From assembly GCA_964565435.1 (NCBI GenBank), contig CAZMEY010000001.1, positions 1 to 53,682 of the forward strand: a stretch of DNA of 53,682 nt, read 5' to 3'. Shown piece by piece: positions 41,550-50,422 of the stretch (position 1 is the first letter of the stretch; each line of letters begins with the position of its first letter). Origin of the DNA: JAQTTT01 sp964565435. Lineage in GTDB: Archaea; Nanobdellota; Nanobdellia; Tiddalikarchaeales; Tiddalikarchaeaceae. The position numbers and the translations under genes are program-made. Under the pieces are notes generated by a model. That model had not been told where the DNA came from and made no database searches. It saw nothing but the letters and a program-made list of their open reading frames with translations.

Positions 41550-41759
41550 ATGGCAAGCATTTCTCTGCGCTCAGCTGAGCAGATTTTAAGAAGCTGCGGA
41601 GCAAAAAGGGTGAGCGTTGAAGCCTGCGAGGAGCTGAGGGATTATCTTGAAAATATTGCCAAAAAAGCAGGCAAAAAAGCAGTAATTTATTCAAAGCATG
41701 CAAAAAGAAGGACTTTAATGAAAGATGACATAACCCTTGCAATAGATTCTTCAAAGTAA
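41550..41759 (+). CDS. Archaeal histone
   Basis: A single histone-fold protein of 69 residues, the standard size. The N-terminal SLRSAEQILRSCGAKRVS matches the first helix and the Arg of loop 1. The core helix DYLENIAKKAGKKAVIYSKH and the loop 2 RRTLMKDDITLAI are canonical (the K-T/D-D-I region binds DNA and stabilises the fold). The C-terminal tail is only SSK. A TTG at 41538 would add four residues; the ATG at 41550 fits a TTATTAAAAAAAC box about 20-32 nt upstream and the family N-terminus. The ValRS gene follows 36 bp later with its own box A. Confidence 0.93.
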   Translation: MASISLRSAEQILRSCGAKRVSVEACEELRDYLENIAKKAGKKAVIYSKHAKRRTLMKDDITLAIDSSK

Positions 41760-41795
41760 AGGTTTAAAATAATCATTATTTTAGTATTATAGAAT

Positions 41796-44117
41796 ATGAT
41801 TGAGGAAAAATCTTGGGATAAATCATTTGAAGAAGAGATAATAAATAATTGGGAAAAAAAAAGATTATATGAATTCAAAAAGGATTCCAAAAAAAAGGTT
41901 TATTCAATAGACACTCCCCCTCCTTACATAAACACTCCAGTGCATATAGGACACGCGTACACTTACACCCAAATGGATATTATCGCAAGATTCAACAGGA
42001 TGAAAGGCTATGAAGTTCTTTTCCCCTTAGGGCTTGACTGCAACGGCTTGCCAATAGAACTTCAAACCGAGAAAAAATATGATATTGACATTCACAAGGT
42101 TTCCAGGGAAGAGTTTGTCAGCAAATGCAAAGAGATGATTGAGGAAGCAGGGGAGATTTCAACCTACGGCCTTAAAAGAATGGGCATCAGCTTTAACAGC
42201 TTTGAAGAAAGCGATGAAATCGGCTCAAAATACAGAACTGACAGCAATGATTACAGGGCTTTCACGCAAAAGACTTTCAAGGAGCTATGGGATAAGGGAT
42301 TAATCTATGAAGATGACAAAGCCACAAATTACTGCCCAGTATGCCAGACAACAATAGCCAACAGCGAAATAGAATACAAAGAGGGAAAAACCCTTCTTAA
42401 TGACATAATATTCAAAGAAAAAATCTCAGGCAAAGAGCTTATAATCAGCACAACAAGGCCGGAGCTTTTAAGCAGCTGCCAAGCGTTGATGTTCCATCCG
42501 GAAGATAAAAGGTATTCAAGCCTTAAAGATAAAAAAGCAATAATCCCATTGTTTGAGCGCGAAGTAAAAATCATTGAAGACAGAAGCGTTGACAAGGATT
42601 TTGGCACAGGATTAATGATGGTTTGCAGCTTTGGAGACACAGCTGACATAAGGAAATTCATTGAATTAAAATTGGAGCCTATTTATTCAATTGACAGATT
42701 CGGCAAAATGACAAATAACGCAGGCAAATATGAGGGATTATTTGTAAAACAGGCAAGAGCCAAAATATTGGAAGACCTAAAAAATGCAGGGCTTTTGAAA
42801 GCGCAAAAAGAGATTGAGCACAAATACCCAATCTGCGAGAGAAGCAAGACTCCAATAGAGTTCATAGCCTTAAAAGAATATTATGTCAAGCAAATGGATT
42901 TAATAGAAGATGTTAAAAAAGTCTCTGACAAGATTGAATTCTTTGCTTCTGAGAGCAGGCAATTATTGCTTGACTGGTTCGGCTCAATAGGCATTGACTG
43001 GCCTGTTTCAAGGACAAGGTATTACATGACAGAGATACCAATATGGACTTGCAAAAAATGCGGGCACAAATATGTGAATGACACTGGAAAATATGTCAAG
43101 CCATGGATTGAGCCATGCCCTTTGAAAAAATGCCCAAAATGCCTAAGTAATGAATGGGAAGGCGAAAAAAGGGTTTTTGACACATGGTTTGATTCATCAA
43201 TCAGCAACCTTTTCATATTAAAGCACTATGATGACAAAAAATTCTTTGAAAACAATTATCCCTGCACCCTAAGGCCGCAAGGAAAAGAGATTGTAAGGAC
43301 TTGGCTATATTACACCCTGCTTAGAAATTTTCAATTAACAGGAAAGCCGGCTTTCAAAAACGCATGGATTCACAAGCACGTTGTTGACGAGAAGGGCTAC
43401 AAGATGTCCAAAAGCAAAGGCAACGGCATTGACCCAAGGGATTTGATTAAAGAGTTCGGCAGCGAAAATGTAAGGATTTGGACAGTCCTTGAAGGGGATA
43501 TAACAAAAGGGGATATCAGGTGCAGCTTTGAAAGAATAAGGGGCGCAGGAAAATTCAACTCCAAATTATGGAATATTGCAAGGTTTATCAGCGGATTTAG
43601 CGAGGCAAAGAAGCCGGCAAACATAAACAGCACTGATGAATGGATAATGAATGAGTTAAACAGCTTGATAAAAAAAGTTGATGAAGCATTTTCCCAATTT
43701 GATTTCAACTCTGCAGCAAAGAGCTTGAGGGATTTTATGTGGAACACCTACGCAAGCAATTATTTGGAAATGGTTAAAAAAAGGGCTTACGAAGGGGATG
43801 AAAGCAGCCGCTGGGCATTATATGAAAGCTTCAAAAAACTAATATTATTATTGGCTCCAATAATTCCAGTAATCACTGAAAAACTCTACCACTATATGTA
43901 TGAAAAGGATTCAAGCATCCATAAGCAAAGCTTTCCAGATGCTGGCGAAACAAAATTGTCAAGCATAACTCCAAAAATAATGGAATTCAACTCAAATATT
44001 TGGGCAAAGAAAAAAGAGCTAAATAAAAGCCTAAAAGACCCAATAAGTGTCCAAATACCAGAAGAGCTTAAAAATTTCAGCCAAGATTTAATCAATATGC
44101 ATAATATTTCAAAGTAA
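41796..44117 (+). CDS. valS: Valyl-tRNA synthetase
   Basis: Charges tRNA-Val and edits misformed products. The 773 residues show the class I motifs: PPPYINTPVHIGHAYTYTQ (HIGH, about residues 38-56), a CP1 editing domain (about 165-330, with TTRPELLSSCQALMFHP), zinc knuckles CKKCGHKY and CPKCLS, the KMSKSKGNGIDP loop (about 540) and a helical anticodon-binding domain. There is no long C-terminal coiled coil; the shorter length fits archaeal ValRS. A GGTTTAAAATAATC box lies about 22-35 nt upstream. Two tRNA-Val genes lie 1.3 kb downstream. Confidence 0.96.
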   Translation: MIEEKSWDKSFEEEIINNWEKKRLYEFKKDSKKKVYSIDTPPPYINTPVHIGHAYTYTQMDIIARFNRMKGYEVLFPLGLDCNGLPIELQTEKKYDIDIHKVSREEFVSKCKEMIEEAGEISTYGLKRMGISFNSFEESDEIGSKYRTDSNDYRAFTQKTFKELWDKGLIYEDDKATNYCPVCQTTIANSEIEYKEGKTLLNDIIFKEKISGKELIISTTRPELLSSCQALMFHPEDKRYSSLKDKKAIIPLFEREVKIIEDRSVDKDFGTGLMMVCSFGDTADIRKFIELKLEPIYSIDRFGKMTNNAGKYEGLFVKQARAKILEDLKNAGLLKAQKEIEHKYPICERSKTPIEFIALKEYYVKQMDLIEDVKKVSDKIEFFASESRQLLLDWFGSIGIDWPVSRTRYYMTEIPIWTCKKCGHKYVNDTGKYVKPWIEPCPLKKCPKCLSNEWEGEKRVFDTWFDSSISNLFILKHYDDKKFFENNYPCTLRPQGKEIVRTWLYYTLLRNFQLTGKPAFKNAWIHKHVVDEKGYKMSKSKGNGIDPRDLIKEFGSENVRIWTVLEGDITKGDIRCSFERIRGAGKFNSKLWNIARFISGFSEAKKPANINSTDEWIMNELNSLIKKVDEAFSQFDFNSAAKSLRDFMWNTYASNYLEMVKKRAYEGDESSRWALYESFKKLILLLAPIIPVITEKLYHYMYEKDSSIHKQSFPDAGETKLSSITPKIMEFNSNIWAKKKELNKSLKDPISVQIPEELKNFSQDLINMHNISK

Positions 44118-44176
44118 AAATTATTAAAAATAGTTAGTTTTTTAAATAAAATATTTCTTTAATACCTTTATTGGTT

Positions 44177-44304
44177 GCTGAGATGGCAGAGCGGTCTAAT
44201 GCGCAGGATTGCTAAAAGACGATTGAGGCTTTTTGATACCTACATTTGGATTGCAAATATCCTGTTCCCGCAAGGGAGCCCGAGTTCAAATCTCGGTCTC
44301 AGCG
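44177..44304 (+). tRNA. tRNA-Ser (GCT) with a 44-nt intron
   Basis: A class II tRNA: acceptor GCTGAGA pairs with TCTCAGC, discriminator G, T-arm CCGAG/CTCGG and a long variable arm (TTCCCGCAAGGGAGC) that identifies Ser. The anticodon stem CAGGA/TCCTG holds loop TTGCTA; anticodon GCT at 44221-44223. About 44 nt (44225-44268) interrupt it after position 37, the usual site of archaeal tRNA introns; the exact junction may be off by one. Mature length is 84 nt. A TTTTTTAAATA box lies about 28-38 nt upstream. Confidence 0.9.
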
Positions 44305-44334
44305 CTTTTTATTTTTCAGTTAAATTTAAATATA

Positions 44335-44355
44335 ATGTAAACAATTAGTTTACAT
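44335..44355. promoter_or_regulatory. Palindromic operator at the MNT/HEPN operon start
   Basis: ATGTAAAC, a 5-nt spacer, then GTTTACAT: a perfect 8-bp inverted repeat that ends exactly where the ATG at 44356 begins. It lies just after a TTTAAATATA box (44325-44334), so a protein bound here would block the start of a leaderless mRNA. The nucleotidyltransferase has an N-terminal winged helix that could bind it. Confidence 0.65.
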
Positions 44356-44904
44356 ATGGATACTAAAAATTACACTATGGAAATTGTGCTGGAGCTTTTG
44401 AAATCCCCTTGCCATGCAGGAGAGTTGGCAAGAAAATTTAATTTAAGCCGCGCCGGAGCCCTTAAAATATTGTCTAATCTTTCCAAAAAAAATACTGTTG
44501 ACTATAAAATTGAAGGAAGGAATAAGATTTATAGCTTGAAAAAAACATTAGAGGCGAGAAGCATTATCTTTATTTCAGAGCATTATAAGCTTCTTAATAT
44601 AATAAGCCAGTATCCTGTTTTGCGTGGCATTTTTGAAAAAATCCAAAATGATAATAAAATAAGGATTGCTTTATTGTTTGGAAGTTATGCCAAAAGCTTG
44701 GCTGGCAAAGATAGTGATATAGATATTTATATTGATTCAGAGGATTCAAGCATAAAGAAAAGTGTTGAGAGGTTAAATTCAAAAATCAGCGCCAAAATAG
44801 GGAATTATAATGAAGATAGTCTATTAATAAGGGAAATAAATAAAAATCATGTTATAATAAAAGGAGCTGAACAATATTATGGAAAAAGAAAATTTTTGGG
44901 CTAA
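44356..44904 (+). CDS. Winged-helix plus MNT-type nucleotidyltransferase
   Basis: A 182-residue protein. Residues 1-70 form a winged helix-turn-helix (GELARKFNLSRAGALKILSNL) and residues 100-182 a minimal nucleotidyltransferase with GSYAKSLAGKDSDIDIYID, where the two Asp of SDIDI bind metal. In HEPN/MNT systems this partner modifies or neutralises the HEPN protein. The following gene overlaps by 26 bp and encodes a HEPN protein, which supports such a pair. The operon is A/T-rich like the fic gene. The promoter region carries a perfect palindrome, so the winged helix is likely an autorepressor. Confidence 0.82.
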   Translation: MDTKNYTMEIVLELLKSPCHAGELARKFNLSRAGALKILSNLSKKNTVDYKIEGRNKIYSLKKTLEARSIIFISEHYKLLNIISQYPVLRGIFEKIQNDNKIRIALLFGSYAKSLAGKDSDIDIYIDSEDSSIKKSVERLNSKISAKIGNYNEDSLLIREINKNHVIIKGAEQYYGKRKFLG

Positions 44905-45358
44905 GCTGAAAAAAGAAGATAAATTAAAGATGGTTGAGCCAAGCGACGAAATAAAAGAATCTTATATTAAAAAGTCTGAAAGCAATGCCTTGGCTGCGAA
45001 AATACTTTTTGATAATAATATGCTTGAGGAAGCAGTAACTATAATTTATTATAGTATGTATAATATTTTGACAGCCTTATTTTTCAAAGCAGGGATAAAA
45101 TCAGAAAATCACAATGCATCAATACTTATATTGAGCATTATTTTTGGAAAAGATAACAGATTGATTTCGCATGCCAAAAAAGAGAGAATTGATAAGCAAT
45201 ATTATGTGGATTTTAATATAAGTATGGAGCAGGTTATGGAAACTATTAAAGAAGCAGAAGAATTCAATTCTGAATTGCTTGATTATATTGAAAAAATACC
45301 TAATAATGAAGTGCAATTAATAAGAAAAAAATTTTCAGACTTTTTGAAAAAATATTGA
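44879..45358 (+). CDS. HEPN-domain protein, partner of the MNT protein
   Basis: A helical protein of 159 residues of the HEPN superfamily. Typical features are ESYIKKSESNALAAKILFDN (first helix), EEAVTIIYYSMYNILTALFF (second helix with Tyr pairs) and GIKSENHNASILILSI. The RxxxxH ribonuclease motif of toxic HEPN proteins is not seen, so it may be of the substrate-binding kind or a divergent toxin. It overlaps the MNT gene by 26 bp. The ATG at 44879 follows a GGAG 12 nt upstream; an alternative ATG at 44930 would give a shorter N-terminus that still includes the HEPN core. Confidence 0.78.
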   Translation: MEKENFWAKLKKEDKLKMVEPSDEIKESYIKKSESNALAAKILFDNNMLEEAVTIIYYSMYNILTALFFKAGIKSENHNASILILSIIFGKDNRLISHAKKERIDKQYYVDFNISMEQVMETIKEAEEFNSELLDYIEKIPNNEVQLIRKKFSDFLKKY

Positions 45359-45367
45359 ATGGCAAAC

Positions 45368-45377
45368 TTTTTTAAGC
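45368..45377 (+). promoter_or_regulatory. Box A promoter of the tRNA-Val pair
   Basis: TTTTTTAAGC lies 25-34 nt before the first tRNA-Val. No box precedes the second, so both are probably made from one transcript. Confidence 0.5.
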
Positions 45378-45401
45378 AATTCATTTACTTATTTAATCAT
45401 T

Positions 45402-45474
45402 GGGCCCATGGTCTAGCGGTTATGACGTCGCCCTTACAAGGCGAATGTCGCCGGTTCAAATCCGGCTGGGCCCA
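45402..45474 (+). tRNA. tRNA-Val (TAC)
   Basis: Acceptor GGGCCCA pairs with TGGGCCC; anticodon stem TCGCC/GGCGA around CTTACAA (anticodon TAC); T-arm GCCGG/CCGGC with loop TTCAAAT; discriminator A. No intron and no encoded CCA. Confidence 0.95.
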
Positions 45475-45494
45475 TAATATCATTGCCAGCCGCA

Positions 45495-45515
45495 TTCGAA
45501 ATCCGGCTGGGTCCA
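45495..45515 (+). repeat. Degenerate copy of the tRNA-Val 3' end
   Basis: TTCGAAATCCGGCTGGGTCCA resembles the 3' end of the tRNA-Val (TAC) gene, TTCAAATCCGGCTGGGCCCA, with one inserted base and one C-to-T change. The copy lies 20 bp after the tRNA in the same orientation and is followed 9 bp later by the second tRNA-Val. It may be the remains of an attachment site or of a deleted tRNA. Confidence 0.6.
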
Positions 45516-45524
45516 CTAATTATT

Positions 45525-45599
45525 GGGCTCGTGGTCTAGCCCGGTTATGACGCCACCCTCACACGGTGGATGCCGTGAGTTCAAATCTCACCGAGCCCA
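45525..45599 (+). tRNA. tRNA-Val (CAC)
   Basis: Acceptor GGGCTCG pairs with CGAGCCC; anticodon stem CCACC/GGTGG around loop CTCACAC (anticodon CAC); T-arm GTGAG/CTCAC with loop TTCAAAT; discriminator A. No intron. Together with tRNA-Val (TAC), it covers GUG and GUA/GUG codons. Confidence 0.94.
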
Positions 45600-45641
45600 T
45601 TTCCACTAAGATTTATATATTAAAGAATAATTAATTTACTT

Positions 45642-46268
45642 ATGAAAAAAAGCTTTTTTTTAATAATGGCATTAATTGCTTTCCCAATGAGCTTTGGCTA
45701 TGAGCCAATATTCAAAGATTTATGCTCAAATCTTTCAGCAATCAACCTTGATTTCAATGATTCAAATATAAATATAAGCTACCAGAATCTTACAGAGTTC
45801 CCTAAAGAGGTTTTGGACATATTAAATTCCAAGATACACAATAACAGCGATTTGACAACCTTGCTTAAAGGATTAGGGGAGGTCACTTTCAGCGCAGAGA
45901 TAAATTATAACACCACTTCATGCTTTAGCGGAAGCATAGCTTTCAAGAATTCATCAATAGTTTCATTAAAGCTTGAGCCTGACGAGCTAAAAGGAACAAA
46001 TAACAGCCACATTTATTTCCATGCTGAATTGGTCAATTTAGAATCAATAATAAATGACATAATTGCTTTTTCCAAAAAAACCAATCCCGGATTTTTTGAA
46101 ACAATTTCTGTTGGAGCAAAAACTTTTGGAGCAGTAATCTTCGGATTTTTTAGAAATGACCTATCTGTCAAGCCAATTACTGGATTATTAAAAGTCATTG
46201 ATTTATTGAAGGTTTTGCCTGAACTTCAGGCAAGCCAGGCAATGGCCCAAGCAATCAATTCAACAATG
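45642..46268 (+). CDS. Secreted protein, 3' end lost in the assembly gap
   Basis: About 209 residues are visible before the run of N. A signal peptide (MKKSFFLIMALIAFPMSFG) opens the protein, and the body has several NxS/T glycosylation-type sites (NDSN, NNS, NTTS) and alternating beta-like strands. Near residue 150 there is a hydrophobic stretch (VGAKTFGAVIFGFF) that could be a membrane helix or a buried strand. I recognise no family. A TTTATATATTAAAG box lies 20-33 nt upstream. The stop codon is not in the sequence shown. Confidence 0.6.
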
Positions 46269-46368
46269 NNNNNNNNNNNNNNNNNNNNNNNNNNNNNNNN
46301 NNNNNNNNNNNNNNNNNNNNNNNNNNNNNNNNNNNNNNNNNNNNNNNNNNNNNNNNNNNNNNNNNNNN
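46269..46368. other. Assembly gap (100 N)
   Basis: Exactly 100 unknown bases, the usual placeholder for a gap of unknown size. The plus-strand secreted protein and the minus-strand smc both lose their 3' ends here, so the missing DNA may also hold other genes. Confidence 0.98.
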
Positions 46369-49300
46369 TTGTCAAGCGCAGCTTCAACCTCATCCATTAT
46401 ATAGAAAGGTGCAGGAGTGTATTCTTGTATAGCAAATATAAAACTTAAAGCAGTTATTGTCTTTTCCCCGCCGCTCATGCTTTTAAGAGTCAGGAATTTT
46501 TTGCCTTTAGGCCTTGCTTTTATATCAACCCCTCCGTCAATAGGGTTAGCCATATCCTCTATTATCATATTAGCTATTCCTCCCGGGCTCATTATTGAGA
46601 AAATCCTTTCAAAGTTGGATTCAATCTCCTTGAAAGTCTCCATAAATGTTGCATTCTTTTTCTGCTCAATCTCATCCATTGCTTTCATTATTTGGCCGCT
46701 TTCCTTTTCAAGCAAGTCCATCTTGTCCCTGACTTCCTGGTATTCCTCTTCAACAATCTTGAAAACCTCCAAAGCCTTCAGATTGACATTGCCGAATTGC
46801 TCCAATTTTTTTTCAAGCATGAATATCTCATGCTCAATCTCATTCGGCGCTTTCCTTGAAAGCTTCAAATCCAAATCCTTGTATTCCTGCATTTGTATTT
46901 CAAGACCTTCAATCTTTGATTTTATCTCTGCAATCAATAATTTATAATTGTTGATTTTGCTTTCAGAATCCTTTATGTATATCTTGTTTTCTTCAATCTT
47001 CAATTTTGATTTTTTAAGGGATTCTTCCAATTCATCCCTTTTTTTGTAGTTCTCCGATAATTTTGACTCAAACCCTTTTTCCTCCACCAAATATGTTTTT
47101 AGCTGAATCTCGCTGCTTGATAATTTGTTTTTATAATCCTCCAATTCGCCCTCAAATTGCTTAAGCTGCTTGGATAAATCCTTCTTAATGCTTTCAAACT
47201 CGTCAATCTCTTTATCTTCCAATTGCTTAAGCCTTGAGGATTTTATTCCTTTATTCGTGTTTAAAGTCATTAGCTTTCCTTCAAACTCGCTGATTATTTT
47301 CTTGGTTTTTTCAAAAGTTTCTGGGTTGAAAGCTTTCTCATAATCCTTTGCCTGCTCTGACTTAATAGTCAGCTCGTCATTCAATTCGTCAATCTCTTTT
47401 TCAATCCTTTCCAATAATTTGCCGTCAAAGCCCCTGCATCTTGCCGACAATATTTCAATATTTTTATTAAGATTATTTATTTCCGTCTCCAGGCTTGCCC
47501 TTCTCTCCCTTAAGCTCATTATATTATTGTCATTGTCAGTTTTTGAAGCCTGAACCCTCTGCCTAATATTTTCAATCTTTGAAATCTCCGACTCAATCTC
47601 GGATGCTGATTCGCTAAAAGAGCCAACGCTTAATGCAGGCTTTTCATCCCTGTAACCTCCTGTAATGCTTCCGCTTTTCTCTATTAAATCCCCCCTCATA
47701 GTCACCATTCTTGCATTACCTATGCCTACGCTTTTAGCGGAGCCAATATCATTCACAACCAATGTGTCTGTTAGGCAGTATTCAAAGATGTTTTTATACT
47801 TATTGTCAAAATCAATTAAATTAATAGCAAAATCCACAACACCTTCATATATCCTAAACCCTTTAGGAAGCTCATAGCCCCTAATCTTATTAAGCGGCAA
47901 AAATGTTATTACCCCCAATTTATTACTTCTAAGAAAATTTATGCAGGCATTGGCGGCTTCTTCATCGCGCACAACAACATTCATCAATTTTGAAGACATT
48001 GCAACTCTTACCGGAAGCTCGTATCTTGGGTCAGCCTTGCATAATTCAGAGACTGTTCCAATCACTCCATCAATCTTTGCGCTAATAAGTTCTTTTAATC
48101 CATTGCTCGCCCTTCCAATTGCAAAATCTTTTCTCATATTTATCTTGTCAAGCCTGGATTTCAGCTCGGATAATTTGTCATTTGCTTGGTTTAATTTAAG
48201 CGCCAAATCAGAGTTATTATTCATCTCCGCTTCCAATTTTTCATATATACTCTCAAGCAATGAATTCTTTGACAATAAATCCTCCTGAGCCTCTTTAAGC
48301 CTTGACAAATCCTCTCCCTTGTTTGACAGCTCTTCTTTTTTTGATTTTTTTTCAGCCAAAGCCTCACGCAACTCAGTTATTCTCGTCCTTAATTCAAAAA
48401 AAGTTATCTCCTTGCTTGAGCCGGTGTCGGCTTTGTATTTTTTCAATTCATCATTAATCTTTTCAATATCCAATTTATAATCTTCCAAATCCTTTCTGAG
48501 CTTTTCAGCCTCGGCTTGGGATGAAAAAATATTTGAAGTAATATTTGCATCCCTATCCTTAATCCTTTTAATCTCATTAATGTGGCTTTTGATATTTGTC
48601 TCCAATACATTTATCTCATCCTTTATGCCCTTAATCTTATAATCAAGCTCGCTTTTCTTCTCAGCACCCGCAGCTCCCAGGCTTTTATTGATTATTGAAA
48701 TATCCTCATCCAATTTTTTGACATTAAGCAATAGCGCATTTATTTCCTCAGTTTTTTCCCTGATATTTTCCATCTGCCCATTAACCTTTGCGTCAATATC
48801 CGAAAGCTCGCTTTTTTTAATATCAAGATTTTTCATCACCAATTTTCCCTTGGTTTCCCTAAGCTCATCCTTTGTTGATTTATATTGCTCAGCAGTCCTT
48901 TTTTCTTTTTTCAGCTCATCCAAATGCTTTTGCCTTTCCCGCAGCAATATGTTTGTCTCTTTGACTTTTTCATTAACCTGTTCAAGCTCCTTTAATGCCT
49001 TGTCTTTTTTTTCCTCATAAGTGCTTATTCCGCTGATGTTTTTTATTATGTCAGCCCTCTCCGAGCTTGACATGTCAACGAATTTGGCAATGCTTCCCTG
49101 CATAACCATGTTAAATCCCTCAGGGTCAATCCCAGCATAGTCAAGCAGGTTAACAACCTCTGACCTCGTTGTTTTCTTTCCATTAATCAAGTAATCAGAG
49201 CTTCCGTCAGAGCCAATCTTTCTTGATATCTCAACAAAATCCTCCTCAACAGGGAATAATTTATCATCATTTGAGAAAACAATCTTCACGCTTGCGCTAT

Positions 49301-49529
49301 TTGCGGGCTTGCCGTTTTTCCCTCCATTAAAAATAAGATGCGACAATTTTTCAGTCCTAAGGCCTTTCTTGCTCATTATTCCCAAAACAAAGCTTATTGC
49401 CTCACTGACATTGCTTTTTCCGCTGCCATTAGGGCCTATTATCAGATTAAGATTATCCATTAATTTTATCTCGTTTCTTCCGCCAAAGCTTTTGAAATTT
49501 TCAAGAACAATCTTTTTGATTTTTATCAT
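46369..49529 (-). CDS. smc: Chromosome segregation ATPase SMC (C-terminus lost in gap)
   Basis: Condensin-like SMC protein, about 1053 residues visible. The N-terminal head has Walker A GPNGSGKSN (residues 33-41). Long coiled-coil arms (about 160-480 and 650-900) flank the hinge (about 480-640, with GVIGTVSELCKADPRYELPV). The C-terminal head shows the signature LKSMSGGEKTITALSFIFA and Walker B FYIMDEVEAALD at the last readable codons; the remaining tens of residues lie in the gap. The MinD-like gene is 35 bp upstream on the same strand, so the two are probably one operon. Confidence 0.95.
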
Positions 49530-49564
49530 TGATTAAATAAATACGATTTGGTTATTTTTAATAC

Positions 49565-50335
49565 TTATTGCTTTTTAAATAAATTCATTAGCTTTTCAAA
49601 AAAAGTCGCATCCTTTTGCATCTCCTTTCCAACCAATGAATAAGCCAATCTCTCAAAGCTTTTTGAGCTCTTACTGTTAGGATAAACATTCACAACCGGC
49701 TTTTTTAGGTTAATGCTGTCCTCAACCTCATTCTCTTTAGGTATCACTTCCAACACTTTTTTTCCCAAAATCTCTTCAACATCCTTGATTGTTATATCCT
49801 TGTACTTGCTGGAGCTTTCCTTATTGACAACAACCCCAGAAATAGGTATCCAATTATTTTCAGAATATTCAACCAATTTGTAAACATCAGCAACAGAGGG
49901 CAATTCAGGAGTAGTTATAAGCAATAATTCATCGCTTGAATTAATCGCATTCAAAGCCTCATCATTAAGCCCAGCAGCGCAGTCAATCAAAATATAATCA
50001 TAATCTTTTTTTATCTCTGACAATTTTTCCTTAAAATTTGTCAAATCAACATTAGTCAAATCATTCAAATAAATCCCTCCTAAAAGGACATGGAATCCCA
50101 AAGAATGCTTATAAATTGCCTCCTTTATGGCAATGTTTCCCTTAAGCACATCATGCAAAGTGAGAATGTTCCTTGAAGAAGTTCCCAAATGAAGACCAAG
50201 AGTTGCTCCAGTAATATTTGCATCAACTGCCAATACTTTGTAGCCCAATTTCTGGATAATTGTTGACAGATTGGAAACAGTAGTCGTTTTCCCGACCCCT
50301 CCCTTAACGCTTGCCACAGCTATAACTCTAGCCAT
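49565..50335 (-). CDS. minD: MinD/ParA-type ATPase
   Basis: A deviant-Walker ATPase of 256 residues. KGGVGKTT at 11-18 carries the signature lysine (K11), AVDANITGAT (about 37-46) is the switch region and YILIDCAAGLNDEAL (about 112-126) is Walker B. The C-terminal end TFFEKLMNLFKKQ is an amphipathic helix of the kind that attaches MinD to the membrane. It sits directly before smc, suggesting a role in chromosome segregation or cell-division positioning. The ATG at 50335 is preferred over 50356 because TTAAATATAAAAAGG lies about 24-40 nt upstream and the conserved MARVIAV begins there. Confidence 0.9.
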   Translation of the reverse strand: MARVIAVASVKGGVGKTTTVSNLSTIIQKLGYKVLAVDANITGATLGLHLGTSSRNILTLHDVLKGNIAIKEAIYKHSLGFHVLLGGIYLNDLTNVDLTNFKEKLSEIKKDYDYILIDCAAGLNDEALNAINSSDELLLITTPELPSVADVYKLVEYSENNWIPISGVVVNKESSSKYKDITIKDVEEILGKKVLEVIPKENEVEDSINLKKPVVNVYPNSKSSKSFERLAYSLVGKEMQKDATFFEKLMNLFKKQ

Positions 50336-50422
50336 ATTAGTTTTTAGAAAAATCAATCCTTTTTATATTTAACTATGATAATTATCCGCACCATTTATAA
50401 TTAAAAAAAGGGTATATTATTT

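Noticed and set aside
45359..45550. A 63-codon frame starting MANFFKQF
   Set aside because: It runs through the tRNA-Val (TAC) gene and into the tRNA-Val (CAC) gene; the open frame is a by-product of tRNA sequence.
45642..46448. One continuous frame across the run of N
   Set aside because: The N run has an arbitrary length, and the part after it is the opposite strand of smc, so the joined protein is not real.
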